DNA from: Undaria pinnatifida
Taxonomy: Eukaryota; Sar; Phaeophyceae; Laminariales; Alariaceae
Direction of reading: 5' to 3'
Assembly (NCBI GenBank): GCA_012845835.1
Contig: JABAKD010000012.1
Span: 6,105,344 to 6,169,343 of the forward strand
DNA length: 64,000 bases
Shown: positions 1-8,815 of the stretch, piece after piece
Numbering within the stretch: position 1 is the stretch's first letter
Layout of the letters: every line of letters begins with the position of its first letter
The notes under the pieces: generated by a model
What the model was told of the DNA's origin: nothing
Database searches by the model: none
Seen by the model: the letters and a program-made list of their open reading frames with translations, nothing else
Position numbers and translations under genes: made by a program

Positions 1-1
1 T

Positions 2-210
2 GATCATCCCCTGAGCGAAACGCCTGGCCGGGAAGGGGAACCCCGCCAGGAAGTACCCCTCGTGGATTTGGAGGGCGGGCGGGCGGACGGGGGGGTTGGC
101 GGTAGTGATGGTCGAGGGGGGGACGGGGGCGTGGCAAGGGAGGGGATTGAGCGAAGTGGGTCGTTGAGATATCATCAGCAGCTGAGGCGATATAGAGAGC
201 ACCTTCGCCG
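2..210 (+). CDS. Possible partial exon, low complexity
   Basis: The frame is open from base 2, at the window edge, and reads through a Gly-rich stretch into a basic, Gln/Arg-rich segment (YHQQLRRYREHLRRQ). That segment ends at CAG followed by GTGAAA, a plausible splice donor near 210. The frame stays open beyond this into a poly-G tract, so the exon end is inferred. I do not recognise a family. The Gly-rich part may only reflect G-rich DNA. Confidence 0.25.
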
Positions 211-239
211 GCAGGTGAAACGTTTGAAGGGGGTGGCGG

Positions 240-475
240 GGGTGAGCGGCTACGGCGGGGGGGGGGGGGGGGGCGTACTCATTTTTTCTGGCCTTAGTCA
301 TTTGACCATTAACCACGCATCCCTTTCGAGACGAAACACCGTTCCTACTTCTAATAGACACCTCCAACATCTGGGCGCTCATTACGCTTCTTCCATATAC
401 CAGGTATTACATAGAAACTGTTCGCTTATCCTATCCCCGTCCTGTTACGGGGGGGGGGGGGGGGGGGTGTAATCA
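240..475. repeat. Two long poly-G tracts
   Basis: Uninterrupted G runs occur near 256-273 and 449-467. The sequence between them is ordinary and has no recognisable gene. These are the first of many poly-G/C tracts in the window. Confidence 0.8.
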
Positions 476-699
476 TTGTCATGCATGGCCGTCGTCGGGG
501 GCGGGGAGAGATATCATCATGTACCAACGCCCCCGGTATTCTCTCCGTTCACATCTGATATACCAGCTATTGCATTCCGCGACATCAAACCTCTGATTTA
601 ACGATTTAGCTACGGCGGTTGAGCTCTATTTCTGCTCCATGTAACTGCAGTATGCGCGTGTCTATCTTGTTACTTATCCCACTTACGTAACCGTGCTTA

Positions 700-915
700 T
701 TTTTGTCATGTGCGCCCCCTCCTCCCCTCTCCCTACGCTCCCCCCCCTTCCCGCCCCCTTCCCGCCCCTTCCCCCGCCCTCTCCCCCTCCCTTATCCCCC
801 GCCTCCTCACCTACCCCCTGCCCCGCCGTCGCCGCCCCCACTACCGCCACCACCACTACCACTACCACTACCACTACCGCTACCAACTACTACTACCACT
901 ACCACTACCACTACT
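700..915. repeat. C-rich low-complexity DNA and (ACT/ACC)n microsatellite
   Basis: The stretch is dominated by CCCCT/CCGCC and then by CCACTA triplets (about 840-914). Open frames here encode only Pro, Thr or Tyr/His runs and are artefacts of composition. Confidence 0.8.
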
Positions 916-1152
916 AAAAAATAGCGCGGATCTTCGAGGCATCTCTACCGGCTCGGGCTTCCCGGCCGTATCCTCCATTTCGTTAACACAGACTTTGTTA
1001 CCGAAGAAGTCGAGCGAGGCTCCAGCGACGACCGCGGTGGGGGCTGCCTGACGAGATGCTTCAGCTGCTGCTGTACCCCTCTTCTCGCCCCCCCCGGCGA
1101 GGGTGGCGGTGATGACTGCTGCTGCTGCGTGACGGGTGTCGGTGAGCGCAGG

Positions 1153-1296
1153 AAGAGGGTGTTTACACCCGTGTGGGCGTCGCGGGATGATTTGGCCGCA
1201 ATCAAGGTAACCCCCGCGTTTTTGGTGGACCATAGTCCGGAGGAGATCCTGAAGGCTGTCGAGAAGACCTTGGACGACTTGGGTGTGTCAGTGTAG
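1153..1296 (+). CDS. Possible terminal exon
   Basis: After an acceptor-like GAGCGCAG the frame is open for 47 codons to a TAG at 1294-1296. It ends in an amphipathic stretch, PEEILKAVEKTLDDLGVSV, of ordinary protein composition. No upstream exon could be joined. The opposite strand at about 907-1045 is also open and protein-like, so strand assignment is uncertain. Confidence 0.28.
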   Translation, partial: KRVFTPVWASRDDLAAIKVTPAFLVDHSPEEILKAVEKTLDDLGVSV

Positions 1297-1384
1297 TGAG
1301 AAACGAGCTGGGTGTGCTGTGCGCTGCCGTTGGAAAACTAATCGGGGGGGGGGGGATATGCGGGGGGCCGGAGGGGGGGAGGAG

Positions 1385-1760
1385 GGGGCACGCGTAAACA
1401 GTTAGTTTTGAGAACCTCGGGGATGTGGGGGGGGGGTAGGGCGTAAGAAACGTCGTGTTAGAAGAACCTCGCGCGCGCGGGGGGGGTGCCCGTAGGAAAC
1501 AGTTTTGATAGAAGAACGTCGAGGGGCGAGGCGGGGGGGGGTGGTGCCTGTAAAAAACGGGTTGTCTAGACGAGGCTTGAGGAGGTAAAAGGGGGGGATA
1601 GAGGCGCAACAATCAGTTTTGTAGGAAAACCTCAAGGAGGGAGAGGGGGGGAGAAGGACGCCTGTAACAACCTCTCTTTTTGAAGAATCTCGACGGTGGG
1701 GAGGCGGCGGGGGGGGGGGCGGGGGACGTAAGCAACAAACAGGTTTTGAGAGCAATGAAG
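1385..1760. repeat. G-rich minisatellite, about 65-bp units
   Basis: About six degenerate units alternate a conserved stretch (like AACAGTTTTGA followed by GAAGAACCTCG) with a G8-G12 run of variable length. Phase is kept by the A/T-rich part while the G tracts drift. Confidence 0.75.
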
Positions 1761-1795
1761 ATGTGACCCGTCTTTCCCAATATCGGTTTGTTCTA

Positions 1796-1992
1796 TCGCT
1801 TCTCCGTTCATTCGATCGGTCGGTCGTTGAGTCGATCGGTTGGTCATTCGACCGGCTGTTCGTTTTTGCAGACAATCGTTCAGCCGGTCCGTCTTTTTTG
1901 ATTGGTGGGTCGGTCCATCGATCGGTCGTTCGGTGGGTCGTTCGATCAATCGGTCGGTCGGTTGGTCGGTTGGTCGGGTGGTCGGTCGATAT
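1796..1992. repeat. Degenerate GGTC/GATC simple repeat
   Basis: Repeated CGATCGGTCGGTCGTT-like words cover about 200 bp. The open frames on both strands (Arg/Ser/Asp/Thr repeats) are repeat artefacts. Confidence 0.8.
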
Positions 1993-2214
1993 GGTCCTCT
2001 GGAATTTTGTACTTAGCTTTGTGTTTACCTTCTGCGGGGGGGGGTGATTTTTTCGTTTGTTGCTTCCTCCGCCGGAATCTCGGGGAGCGCATTTTCGAGG
2101 TACCTGCCCCGCCTCGGAGTTGACAGTGGTGGTGCTGGGTTTTGCTTGGGCTTTGGTCGGGTGTGGCTTTTGCCTTTTCTGTTTCTTTTACTGGGGAGTA
2201 ATGGGTTGGGCTGG

Positions 2215-2450
2215 AATTGGTTTTTATTTGGTTTTCGTTTGTGTTGTGTTGTGTTGGTTTGGTTAGGTTTTCGTTTGGTTTGGTTAGGTTTTGGTTTGGT
2301 TGGTTGGGTTGGGTTGGGTTTGGTTTGGTTTGGTTTGGTTTGGTTTGGTTTGGTTTGGTTTGGTTTGGTTTGGTTTGGTTTTATTTTGGTTTGGTCTGGT
2401 TTGGTTTGGTATGATTCGGTAGGTTTGTTTTCGTCTGGTTTAATTCGGTT
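2215..2450. repeat. (GGTTT)n microsatellite
   Basis: Almost uninterrupted TTTGG pentamers run from about 2320 to 2385 and decay into degenerate TTGGT words on both sides. It is not the TTAGGG or TTTAGGG telomere repeat, so I do not call a telomere. Confidence 0.85.
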
Positions 2451-2777
2451 TGACTTCGTTTTCCTCACGTGGGCCAAGATTGTCGCTGCTTGCTGCTACT
2501 GTTGCTGCCGCTGATGTTGCTGCTGCTGGTGTTGCTGAAGCAGGGCCATACTTTGTTTCATCACTAGTAAGAAGACACCTCAGCTGTGACATCGACAATT
2601 TCGTTGAAACCCATACGGCATGAAGCATTTGCTCAGAGTATCTCTCGCTGTTGATATAATACCTGGTTGGGGATTTGTGTGCAGCACGATATTTGAGAGC
2701 ATTTATTGCGGGGAGTTGCGGCGGAAGCACCGATTCGATTATGTTACTGGTACAGCCGGGCAGGAAGTTTCCGCTTG

Positions 2778-2825
2778 ATTGGCTGGCTGGCTGGCTGGCT
2801 GACTGGCTGAATGACTGGCTGGCAC
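2778..2825. repeat. (GGCT)n microsatellite
   Basis: A short run of GGCT/GACT tetranucleotides. Confidence 0.8.
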
Positions 2826-3085
2826 CCTTTCGCGGGCGGCGCGCTTTCTTTGACGCGGAAGTCGCAGGGTCGGTGCTTGTTTGTGCTTGTTACGAGCGAC
2901 ATGAGTTGCTAGTTTACACGGTCGACTGAAATATAGGGACCCCTTTTGAGCTAGGTGAAGCCGGAGATTCGCGTGGTTCGACCGAAAATCCCCGAAAATT
3001 TCCTTGTTTTTATCCCTGTTATTTGCGGTGGAATCGTTTTTGCTACCCCTAAGATTGTGTAGACACTGACAAACACGCGCGTGAT

Positions 3086-3622
3086 ATGAATGCTATCATA
3101 GCGGGTTGGAAAAAAGTCGGGGACAGGCGGGAAACTAGTTCTTCATTCCCGCATTTTTTTCAAGTTCTCGAAGGGTTCGCGCGCAAGGCTGGTGCAGCAC
3201 AGGACTCGTTAGTGGGTACAGCAGTTGACGAGATCATAAAGATCGGGGGGTGGAAGACGGATAGGATAGCAAAGTACTATATCAGGTCGACCACGAGTGC
3301 TCGGGTAGCAACGTCGAAAAGAAAGCGCGACCACGACTTTTTTTTTTTTTTTCACACACATGTACTTTCCAACTTCTGGACAAGCCGTGGTCACAGGTGT
3401 CGTCCCTTCTTCCCCCCGGTTCTTGCCTTAATTTTTATCGCGCATAGGGTTCAGCAATCCCACTGCTCGTCGATTTTTCATCGAGTGTTGCTAACTCACG
3501 CTCTCGCGCTCTCCGCAAGTCAACTTGAGCACAAGAAAAAGCCCCCACGAATTTATACGAGTCACGACTACGCGAACGCGGGTGACTTACCGCTATCTCC
3601 GGCGTTTGGGTCAAATTTATGA
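3086..3622 (+). CDS. Tyrosine-recombinase C-terminal fragment with an in-frame SINE
   Basis: An open frame of 178 codons carries, at about residues 45-75, VDEIIKIGGWKTDRIAKYYI followed by a basic tail. The IGGW..(x8)..Y pattern resembles the end of tyrosine recombinases, where a conserved His/Trp and the catalytic Tyr lie close to the C-terminus. Such proteins occur in Crypton, DIRS and Ngaro elements. The upstream Arg and HxxR motifs are not visible, so this is a fragment or last exon. The frame then runs through an antisense SINE (3339-3562) and its 7-bp target duplication, a total of 231 bp or 77 codons. It emerges in the same frame (DYANAGDLPLSPAF..) and stops at 3620-3622. An in-frame SINE in a probable pseudogene is the simplest reading. 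Whether it is expressed is unknown. Confidence 0.5.
   Translation: MNAIIAGWKKVGDRRETSSSFPHFFQVLEGFARKAGAAQDSLVGTAVDEIIKIGGWKTDRIAKYYIRSTTSARVATSKRKRDHDFFFFFHTHVLSNFWTSRGHRCRPFFPPVLALIFIAHRVQQSHCSSIFHRVLLTHALALSASQLEHKKKPPRIYTSHDYANAGDLPLSPAFGSNL
3339..3562 (-). mobile_element. SINE copy, 5'-truncated, with 7-bp target duplication
   Basis: On the minus strand this matches the body of the tRNA-headed SINE seen at 21608-21896. Shared blocks are the GACTTGCGGA, GCGTGAGTTAGCAA and ACCCTATGCGCGATAAAAAT words and the CACCTGTGACCACGGCTTG block. It ends in a 15-base poly-A (poly-T at 3339-3353 on the plus strand). The tRNA-like head is missing. CACGACT flanks it at 3332-3338 and 3563-3569, the target duplication expected of LINE-driven retrotransposition. 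Confidence 0.85.
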
Positions 3623-3848
3623 GCGTTCACGACGAAGTACGCCTAACAGGATACAAATGATGAGTTTGGTGAGACTACCCAGGACCCAGTAGGTGGCGAA
3701 ACAAGGAACTAGGAAACACCAGGAGCGTGAGAAATTGAATTGAATTTTGAATTTGAATGTTTGGGTAGGGCCACCGACCGGGGCAGGAGGCCTCATCGAA
3801 TCCAATACTTACATTGAATGATCAATGCTAGCGGAAAATAATACTGCA

Positions 3849-3936
3849 GGAAACTAGCTCTTCATTCCCGCGTTTTTTTCAAGGTCTCGAAGGATTCGCT
3901 TCGCGCGCGAGGCTGGTGCAGTACAGGACACTGGCA
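3849..3936 (+). repeat. Partial duplicate of the recombinase upstream segment
   Basis: It closely matches 3130-3212 (GGAAACTAG.TCTTCATTCCCGC, then CAAG.TCTCGAAGG.TTCGC and GGCTGGTGCAG), with small insertions. A broken second copy or a segmental duplication of the recombinase 5' region. Confidence 0.7.
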
Positions 3937-3939
3937 AGA

Positions 3940-4980
3940 AACAGGAAAGCTAAATCGGGCTGCATTTTGTATTTTTGAATGGGTACGTTCTATATCACCT
4001 TCAGTATAACAACTAACTGCCGTAAGTTATCATTTTCCTACAGGTACTGGCTGTATCTCAGCCTGGATTTGTGACGGCAGTTTCTTAGTTACGAATGGGC
4101 GCGTTCTACGCTTATTTTAGGTATTGACGACTACGGTACCGAGTTTCTTGTTTTACTGTAAACTTCTCAACCTAGATTTAATACACGGTAGTGCAATTTT
4201 TTTTTGGGTATTATTATAGGTGTCCTGTACTGTCTCTCGCTATGCACGATTGGTGGGCAAACTACTTGGAATGAATGTGGGGGCATTTTTGCAGTGGTAA
4301 GTAACGGGACGCACAGATGGAGGCATTTCCATAGGACACTTTTGGAATACTGTCACAGATGCCCAAGGTTTTAGCAAACCCTAGGTTAACGCCTACCAGG
4401 TACCATACAGTAGGGATTACTATGTTTCACTACGCCGAAAGCGGTAGTATCTCAACGCGATGTTCATACTTGCTGGCTTTTCGGTAGCGTCATCGCCATC
4501 GCCATCGCCAAGAGAAGTGGGAACAGTTGGTCAAACAAAAGCACCATCTCTAGATGGTCCACTTTGTTCCCGACCACTGCCGCCACCTTCGGAAGCGCGT
4601 AGTACCGCCTTACTATGAAACACCGGCGGCGTGACTCGGCACAACACCGAAAACTACCGTAAGTTATCCGTTTTTACTTAGATAAGCACTGCCGTTTTGT
4701 TTAGTCACATGAATCAGCACTGAGCAAATACGCTTCAAGCGTTCAAGGTTTTCCCTAGCCAAGAAACAACAACAACAGCCGCCACCACTAAACAGAGCAA
4801 GAAAACAACGAATAAACGCATACGATCCAGCGTGAGGCCTTAATAATTCCGACCTTCGCCTGCCCAGTCCTTTAATCGGATATTTCGTTCGATAACATTA
4901 CTTTCCTCCCGTTGCGCTGAGGATACAACATAGTTGGCAATTTCATTCCCAGTCAAGGCGTTATACCGCCATTCAACCTC
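3940..4980. other. No gene recognised
   Basis: Intergenic-looking sequence without a long open frame or recognisable domain. Two near-copies of GAATGGGYRCGTTCTAYRC occur near 3977 and 4094, and a (CATCGC)n patch near 4490. Confidence 0.5.
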
Positions 4981-4986
4981 GTAAAT

Positions 4987-5195
4987 ACACAGCACACCTG
5001 GGGAAAAGCACGCCTGCTATGAGCGCAGCAGCACACTTAAGTACCGGGAAAAGCATATACCTGGTACCTGTTGGTTCAGTTGATTAAGGAGTGCACTGGG
5101 GAACAGCACGGCAACGCACAGTTACCGCTGCATTATTCAAGTACAATGATATTGTAGTAAAATGTGCCTGGTACCTGTTGGTTCGAGTATTCCCG
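4987..5195. repeat. Tandem duplication, about 105 bp
   Basis: Two diverged copies share GGGGAA.AGCACG, AAGTAC and CCTGGTACCTGTTGGTTC (the last at about 5063 and 5166). Confidence 0.65.
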
Positions 5196-5744
5196 CGCCT
5201 GTCACTCTCTGTTTGCGTTTTATCCCTCACCCGGCGCAACGTATATAGGGATGCTGCGTGCTTCACACCCAACGACGTAGAACCGGTATATACGTAGCCT
5301 GATGCGCTTGACCGGTGGCATAGTGATGATGTTGACGCGGCGGAAGTGCTGTCTCAATTCCGCCTTGTCATCGCCTTTCGGGTTAAACCTGTCGTCATTT
5401 CGTAAAGTAGAAATATTATTGCTGAAAATCTCTCATTTGAGTAGCTAGGTGTCATCTGTGATCGGTCATTATCTGACGTTGTGTCAACAACGCATGTCCG
5501 ATAGGATTAGTTGGACGCGAACGTTATCAATGCCGATAATGCCAGAACCCCCGGCTTCGTTCGCACCACCACCCATCCGGGAGGAGCTAAAATAGCGATG
5601 CTAGGTAACATGCGTGCCAACAGCATTGAGAAGGTGCGCTTTCAAATTCGTCATTTTTACGGGAAAATGCGAGACTGCATCCGCCTCGGCTCTTCGTTTC
5701 CACACATCACAGGGTCCTGACTCGAATCGATAGGCCGTCGAGCT

Positions 5745-5822
5745 GCACGCCACAGGCAGTACGCCTAGGTCGGCAACCTCTTCCACAGGCAGTATGCTTA
5801 GGTCGGCAACCTCTTCCACCCT
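5745..5822. repeat. 34-bp tandem duplication
   Basis: CCACAGGCAGTAYGCYTAGG followed by TCGGCAACCTCTT is present twice in direct succession. Confidence 0.8.
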
Positions 5823-5929
5823 GTGGCAGCACAGAACCTGTCCCCCGCACTGTAACTGCTGTGGCAGAGTGAGGGAAAACTTTCCACCTCTCTTTTTACC
5901 ACCGCAAAAAAGATTGGAAGATTCCACAC

Positions 5930-5988
5930 TAGTCTATTAATAGTCTATCAATAGTCAATTAATAGTCTATTCATAGCCTATCAATACG
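5930..5988. repeat. 11-bp tandem repeat (AGTCTATYAAT)n
   Basis: Five degenerate units of AGTCTATTAAT. Confidence 0.8.
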
Positions 5989-6358
5989 CACATGATACGG
6001 TAAAGGTGCTCCTTTTTTTCCCTGCAAGGTTCTTGACTTGAGAGGAACTCTACACCTCACCAGTAAACTGATCTTGAGTAAGCTGAAAGAGGTAGGCAAC
6101 CCGATGACCAAAAAAATCCATGGCCTAGGTGTAAGAAAATGTTCATGTTGCAAAACACGAATGAAATTCCGACGATTGTGTTAAAAGGTTAAGGAGCCCG
6201 GTTTATTCAGAACATGTTTTTTGTCCAAAAGTGCTACCTATATCGTAGCATGCTTCACTACTTCCAAATAACATTCTCCCAACAAAAGGAGGGTGGGTTT
6301 CTAAAGGGGTTAAATAGACTGTCGGGCGTGCTCCGCGCCATGAAGCTGCACGCCTATC

Positions 6359-6553
6359 TGGTACCGCTACTGTTGGCGCCCTGTCATCTTACCCCGGTTC
6401 CCAACCGTGCCGCAGTCCGCCAGCTCCAATCTCCTCGCCACCAGCGGTGCCAGCACGGCCGCCAGCAAAGGCGTCGAAACAGCAGCGGATGTCAGCGCGG
6501 TAATCAGCAGTCCGCGCACCACAGCCGAGGAGGCCTCGACCCCATTGCAATAA
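6359..6553 (+). CDS. Weak exon candidate, Ser/Ala/Thr-rich
   Basis: After GTGCCGCAG, an acceptor-like site near 6410, one frame reads QSASSNLLATSGASTAAS.. to a TAA near 6551. An upstream ATG at 6341 starts a signal-peptide-like segment in a different frame. No intron of normal length joins them, so the gene model is speculative and the product unknown. Confidence 0.2.
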   Translation, partial: WYRYCWRPVILPRFPTVPQSASSNLLATSGASTAASKGVETAADVSAVISSPRTTAEEASTPLQ

Positions 6554-6906
6554 GGGCTCTGCTCTCGACGCTGATAAGAGTCCTACCATGGACGCCACTG
6601 ATAACAAAGAAATGACATCGACACCGATAAGAGTCCTTCCGTCCACGCCAATAATAGTATTAGGCTCCGTCGTTGGAGGGTCTCGTGCACCCATGTCTCC
6701 GTGCGAGAGCAGGGTATTCTTGTTGGAAACTGTCATGCAACGGCTCAGAGCGACGTAACTGAAGAGAAACGCAGAGAGACAACCGAGTCAGAGACAGTGT
6801 GCGGGCAGAGGGCCAGCAGCCGACGTTGATCCATCTTTGCGTGACCGGGATAAAGGACCAGCCAACTGAGTCTTCCTGGAGGCTGTCGCCGGGGATCCGT
6901 CGGTCG

Positions 6907-7128
6907 GATGTGGTGTGGAAGACTCCATGGCAAGATATGGACAAGACGATATCGCGACACTCCCACGAAAATTCTCCCGATCACACTCTGGAGAACTTGG
7001 AGGCTCCGACTATGAACGCATAGTCGCAGCCCCCAAGTTCTCCAGCATGTGATCGGGAGAATTATCTTGGGAGTGTCGGGAGATGGTCTTGTCCATATCT
7101 CGCCAGGGGGCCTTCCACATCACATTCG
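6907..7128. repeat. Large near-perfect hairpin, about 105-bp arms
   Basis: Arm 6907-7016 is the reverse complement of 7022-7128 with few mismatches and a loop of about five bases. Examples are AAGATATGGACAAGAC against GTCTTGTCCATATCT, and TCTCCCGATCACA against TGTGATCGGGAGA. It could be a foldback MITE core or a small-RNA-type hairpin. I found no target duplication. Confidence 0.85.
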
Positions 7129-7355
7129 AGGGAGCAGGCGGGTTGGTTCCGGGGATATGGTATCCGCCACCCCAACCCCCACAAGCTGGTTCAAATAGAG
7201 TAACATACAGAATTGTTGGTGGTAATCACAAAGATTGAAACTGGTATCTAGAAACATCCCAGCAGAGTGCTGCTAGTTGACACGGCCGCCAACAATATCG
7301 GAGGCCTTTATGAATGAAAAGTCGGAGATCTGAAGCCGAATCCCCGCGCCGTGCG

Positions 7356-7514
7356 ACCGAAAATCTACCGGAGGGGGGGTCACCAATCACGAAGCGGTGA
7401 CTTTCTTCTTTACCAATCAAAAAGCGGTGACTTCCCGGACCGAAAATCTACGGGGGGGGGGGTACCAATCACGAAGCGGCGTCTTTCTTCTTTACCAATC
7501 AAGAAGAGCTGACT
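7356..7514. repeat. Tandem duplication, about 80 bp
   Basis: Two copies of GACCGAAAATCTAC, a G-run, ACCAATCACGAAGCGG, then CTTTCTTCTTTACCAATCAA. The G tract differs in length between copies. Confidence 0.85.
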
Positions 7515-7580
7515 CATTCTATGCCTTCCACAAGTCCACCAGCGCACACAGTTGACGACAGTTCGACAATTACAATTATC

Positions 7581-7798
7581 CAGGGCTTTTCATGGGTCGG
7601 GTCGCTTCTCACGGGCCGGATCGGGTCGGGGTGACCCGGCCCGTCTCATGAGATTTCAAAACCTCTTCATCCGACCCGATTCAACCGGTGAAATAGATTT
7701 GTGAACACCTCTCGATCCCCACCGGAGTCGACCCGGGAGGTTTTGCCAAACGTTCTGACCCGATCCGCGGGTCGGGTCATGAGCCGTGAAAAGCCTTG
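7581..7798. mobile_element. hAT-like MITE, 218 bp, 8-bp target duplication
   Basis: Termini are CAGGGCTTTTCATGGGTC on the left and, reverse-complemented, CAAGGCTTTTCACGGCTC on the right (imperfect inverted repeat of about 18 bp). The perfect direct repeat CAATTATC lies at 7573-7580 and 7799-7806. An 8-bp target duplication and a CAGGG start are typical of the hAT superfamily. The interior is GGGTC/GACCC-rich. No transposase is present. Confidence 0.85.
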
Positions 7799-7939
7799 CA
7801 ATTATCGTCCAGGGCGAGATCCTAGTGAGAGCTACCCTATCTTGACCTTTTTACTACTGCCGCGAAAATCATCTCAGACTCATTCCAAGTATTTTTTGTC
7901 CAAAAATGTGTGTGCACAGTTGTAAAAGGGTAAGCTGGT

Positions 7940-8100
7940 ACTACCACTCCGGAGAGTCACCGATCTATACCCATCATGAGGATATACACACCCCGCAGTA
8001 CGCGCGATCGGAGTATCACACGCAGCTTGCAAACATGAGCTTCGACGAAATCATCGATCTCGTAGCTGAAGTGAATTATTTTTGTGTTAATAAAAAGGGT
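7940..8100 (+). repeat. Dispersed repeat 'GCAGCTTGCAAA', copy 1
   Basis: Shares GGAGAGTCACCGAYCTATA, CATGAGGAT, CACGCAGCTTGCAAA and TTCGACGAAATCATCGATCTC with copies near 8290, 17430, 18845, 21090 and 44390. About 150 bp long, class unknown. Confidence 0.75.
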
Positions 8101-8289
8101 TAGTCTTCGTCTGGTCGCTCCCGGCACACGGTGAACAGGCCGAACCCTTTGTGCGTCGCCTGATCCACAAGGTTGTACTCGAACCCCGCCTTCGTGCATC
8201 AAAACGGTTTCGCGGGACATCCAAACAAAACCTTATTTTAGGCTGATCGTATTGGTAAAATTCGTCCTCATGACTCTGGTACTACTGTA

Positions 8290-8440
8290 GCACCCAGAGG
8301 AGATACCGATCTATACCCTCCATGAGGACATCCTATACATTCCGTAGCACGCGCGATCAAACTATCACACGCAGCTTGCACAGATAGAATTACGACGAAA
8401 TCCTCGACGTGACGGTGTTTATTTTCATACCAGGTATTTA
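8290..8440 (+). repeat. Dispersed repeat 'GCAGCTTGCAAA', copy 2
   Basis: A diverged relative of the copy at 7940-8100, with the same order of conserved words. Confidence 0.7.
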
Positions 8441-8693
8441 TCAAAACTCGAGCGCGTTTATTTACAAGAACTAAAACGCCTCTGCATGAAACGGTTATGT
8501 GATCTCCGTGATGGCTAGAGCTGTGAAACGGCACGAGATGAAACCTTGTCCCACCGCATTAACTTCCGATTACAACTCCAAGTAGTCTATTATCAAAACT
8601 TGGTTGCTACTATCAAAACTTGGTTGCAGTTGTAGCTAAAAAACAAATCATCGCTTTACCTCCCAGCTCAACTCGTAAAAGGCTTTACCCTCA

Positions 8694-8745
8694 GCGACCT
8701 TGTGGACAAGGCGTGGCCACAAGTGTCATCCCTTCCCCCCCCTGG
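8694..8745 (-). mobile_element. SINE fragment
   Basis: The plus strand GTGGACAAGGCGTGGCCACA followed by AGTGTCATCCCTTC is the reverse complement of the SINE block CACCTGTGACCACGGCTTGTC. Only this 3' block remains. Confidence 0.65.
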
Positions 8746-8815
8746 CACGCACTGTCACTGTTGTCACACATAGCCCAACTACTGGTAGTTGATAGTCAGA
8801 CTAATAGTCAGCCGT

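Noticed and set aside
2290-2390. Interstitial telomere-like repeat
   Set aside because: The unit is TTTGG/GGTTT, not a known telomere unit, and it decays into other simple repeats.
2025-2477. 150-codon Pro/Asn/Lys-rich ORF over the (GGTTT)n tract
   Set aside because: Its content is the translation of a pentanucleotide repeat; all frames there are open for the same reason.
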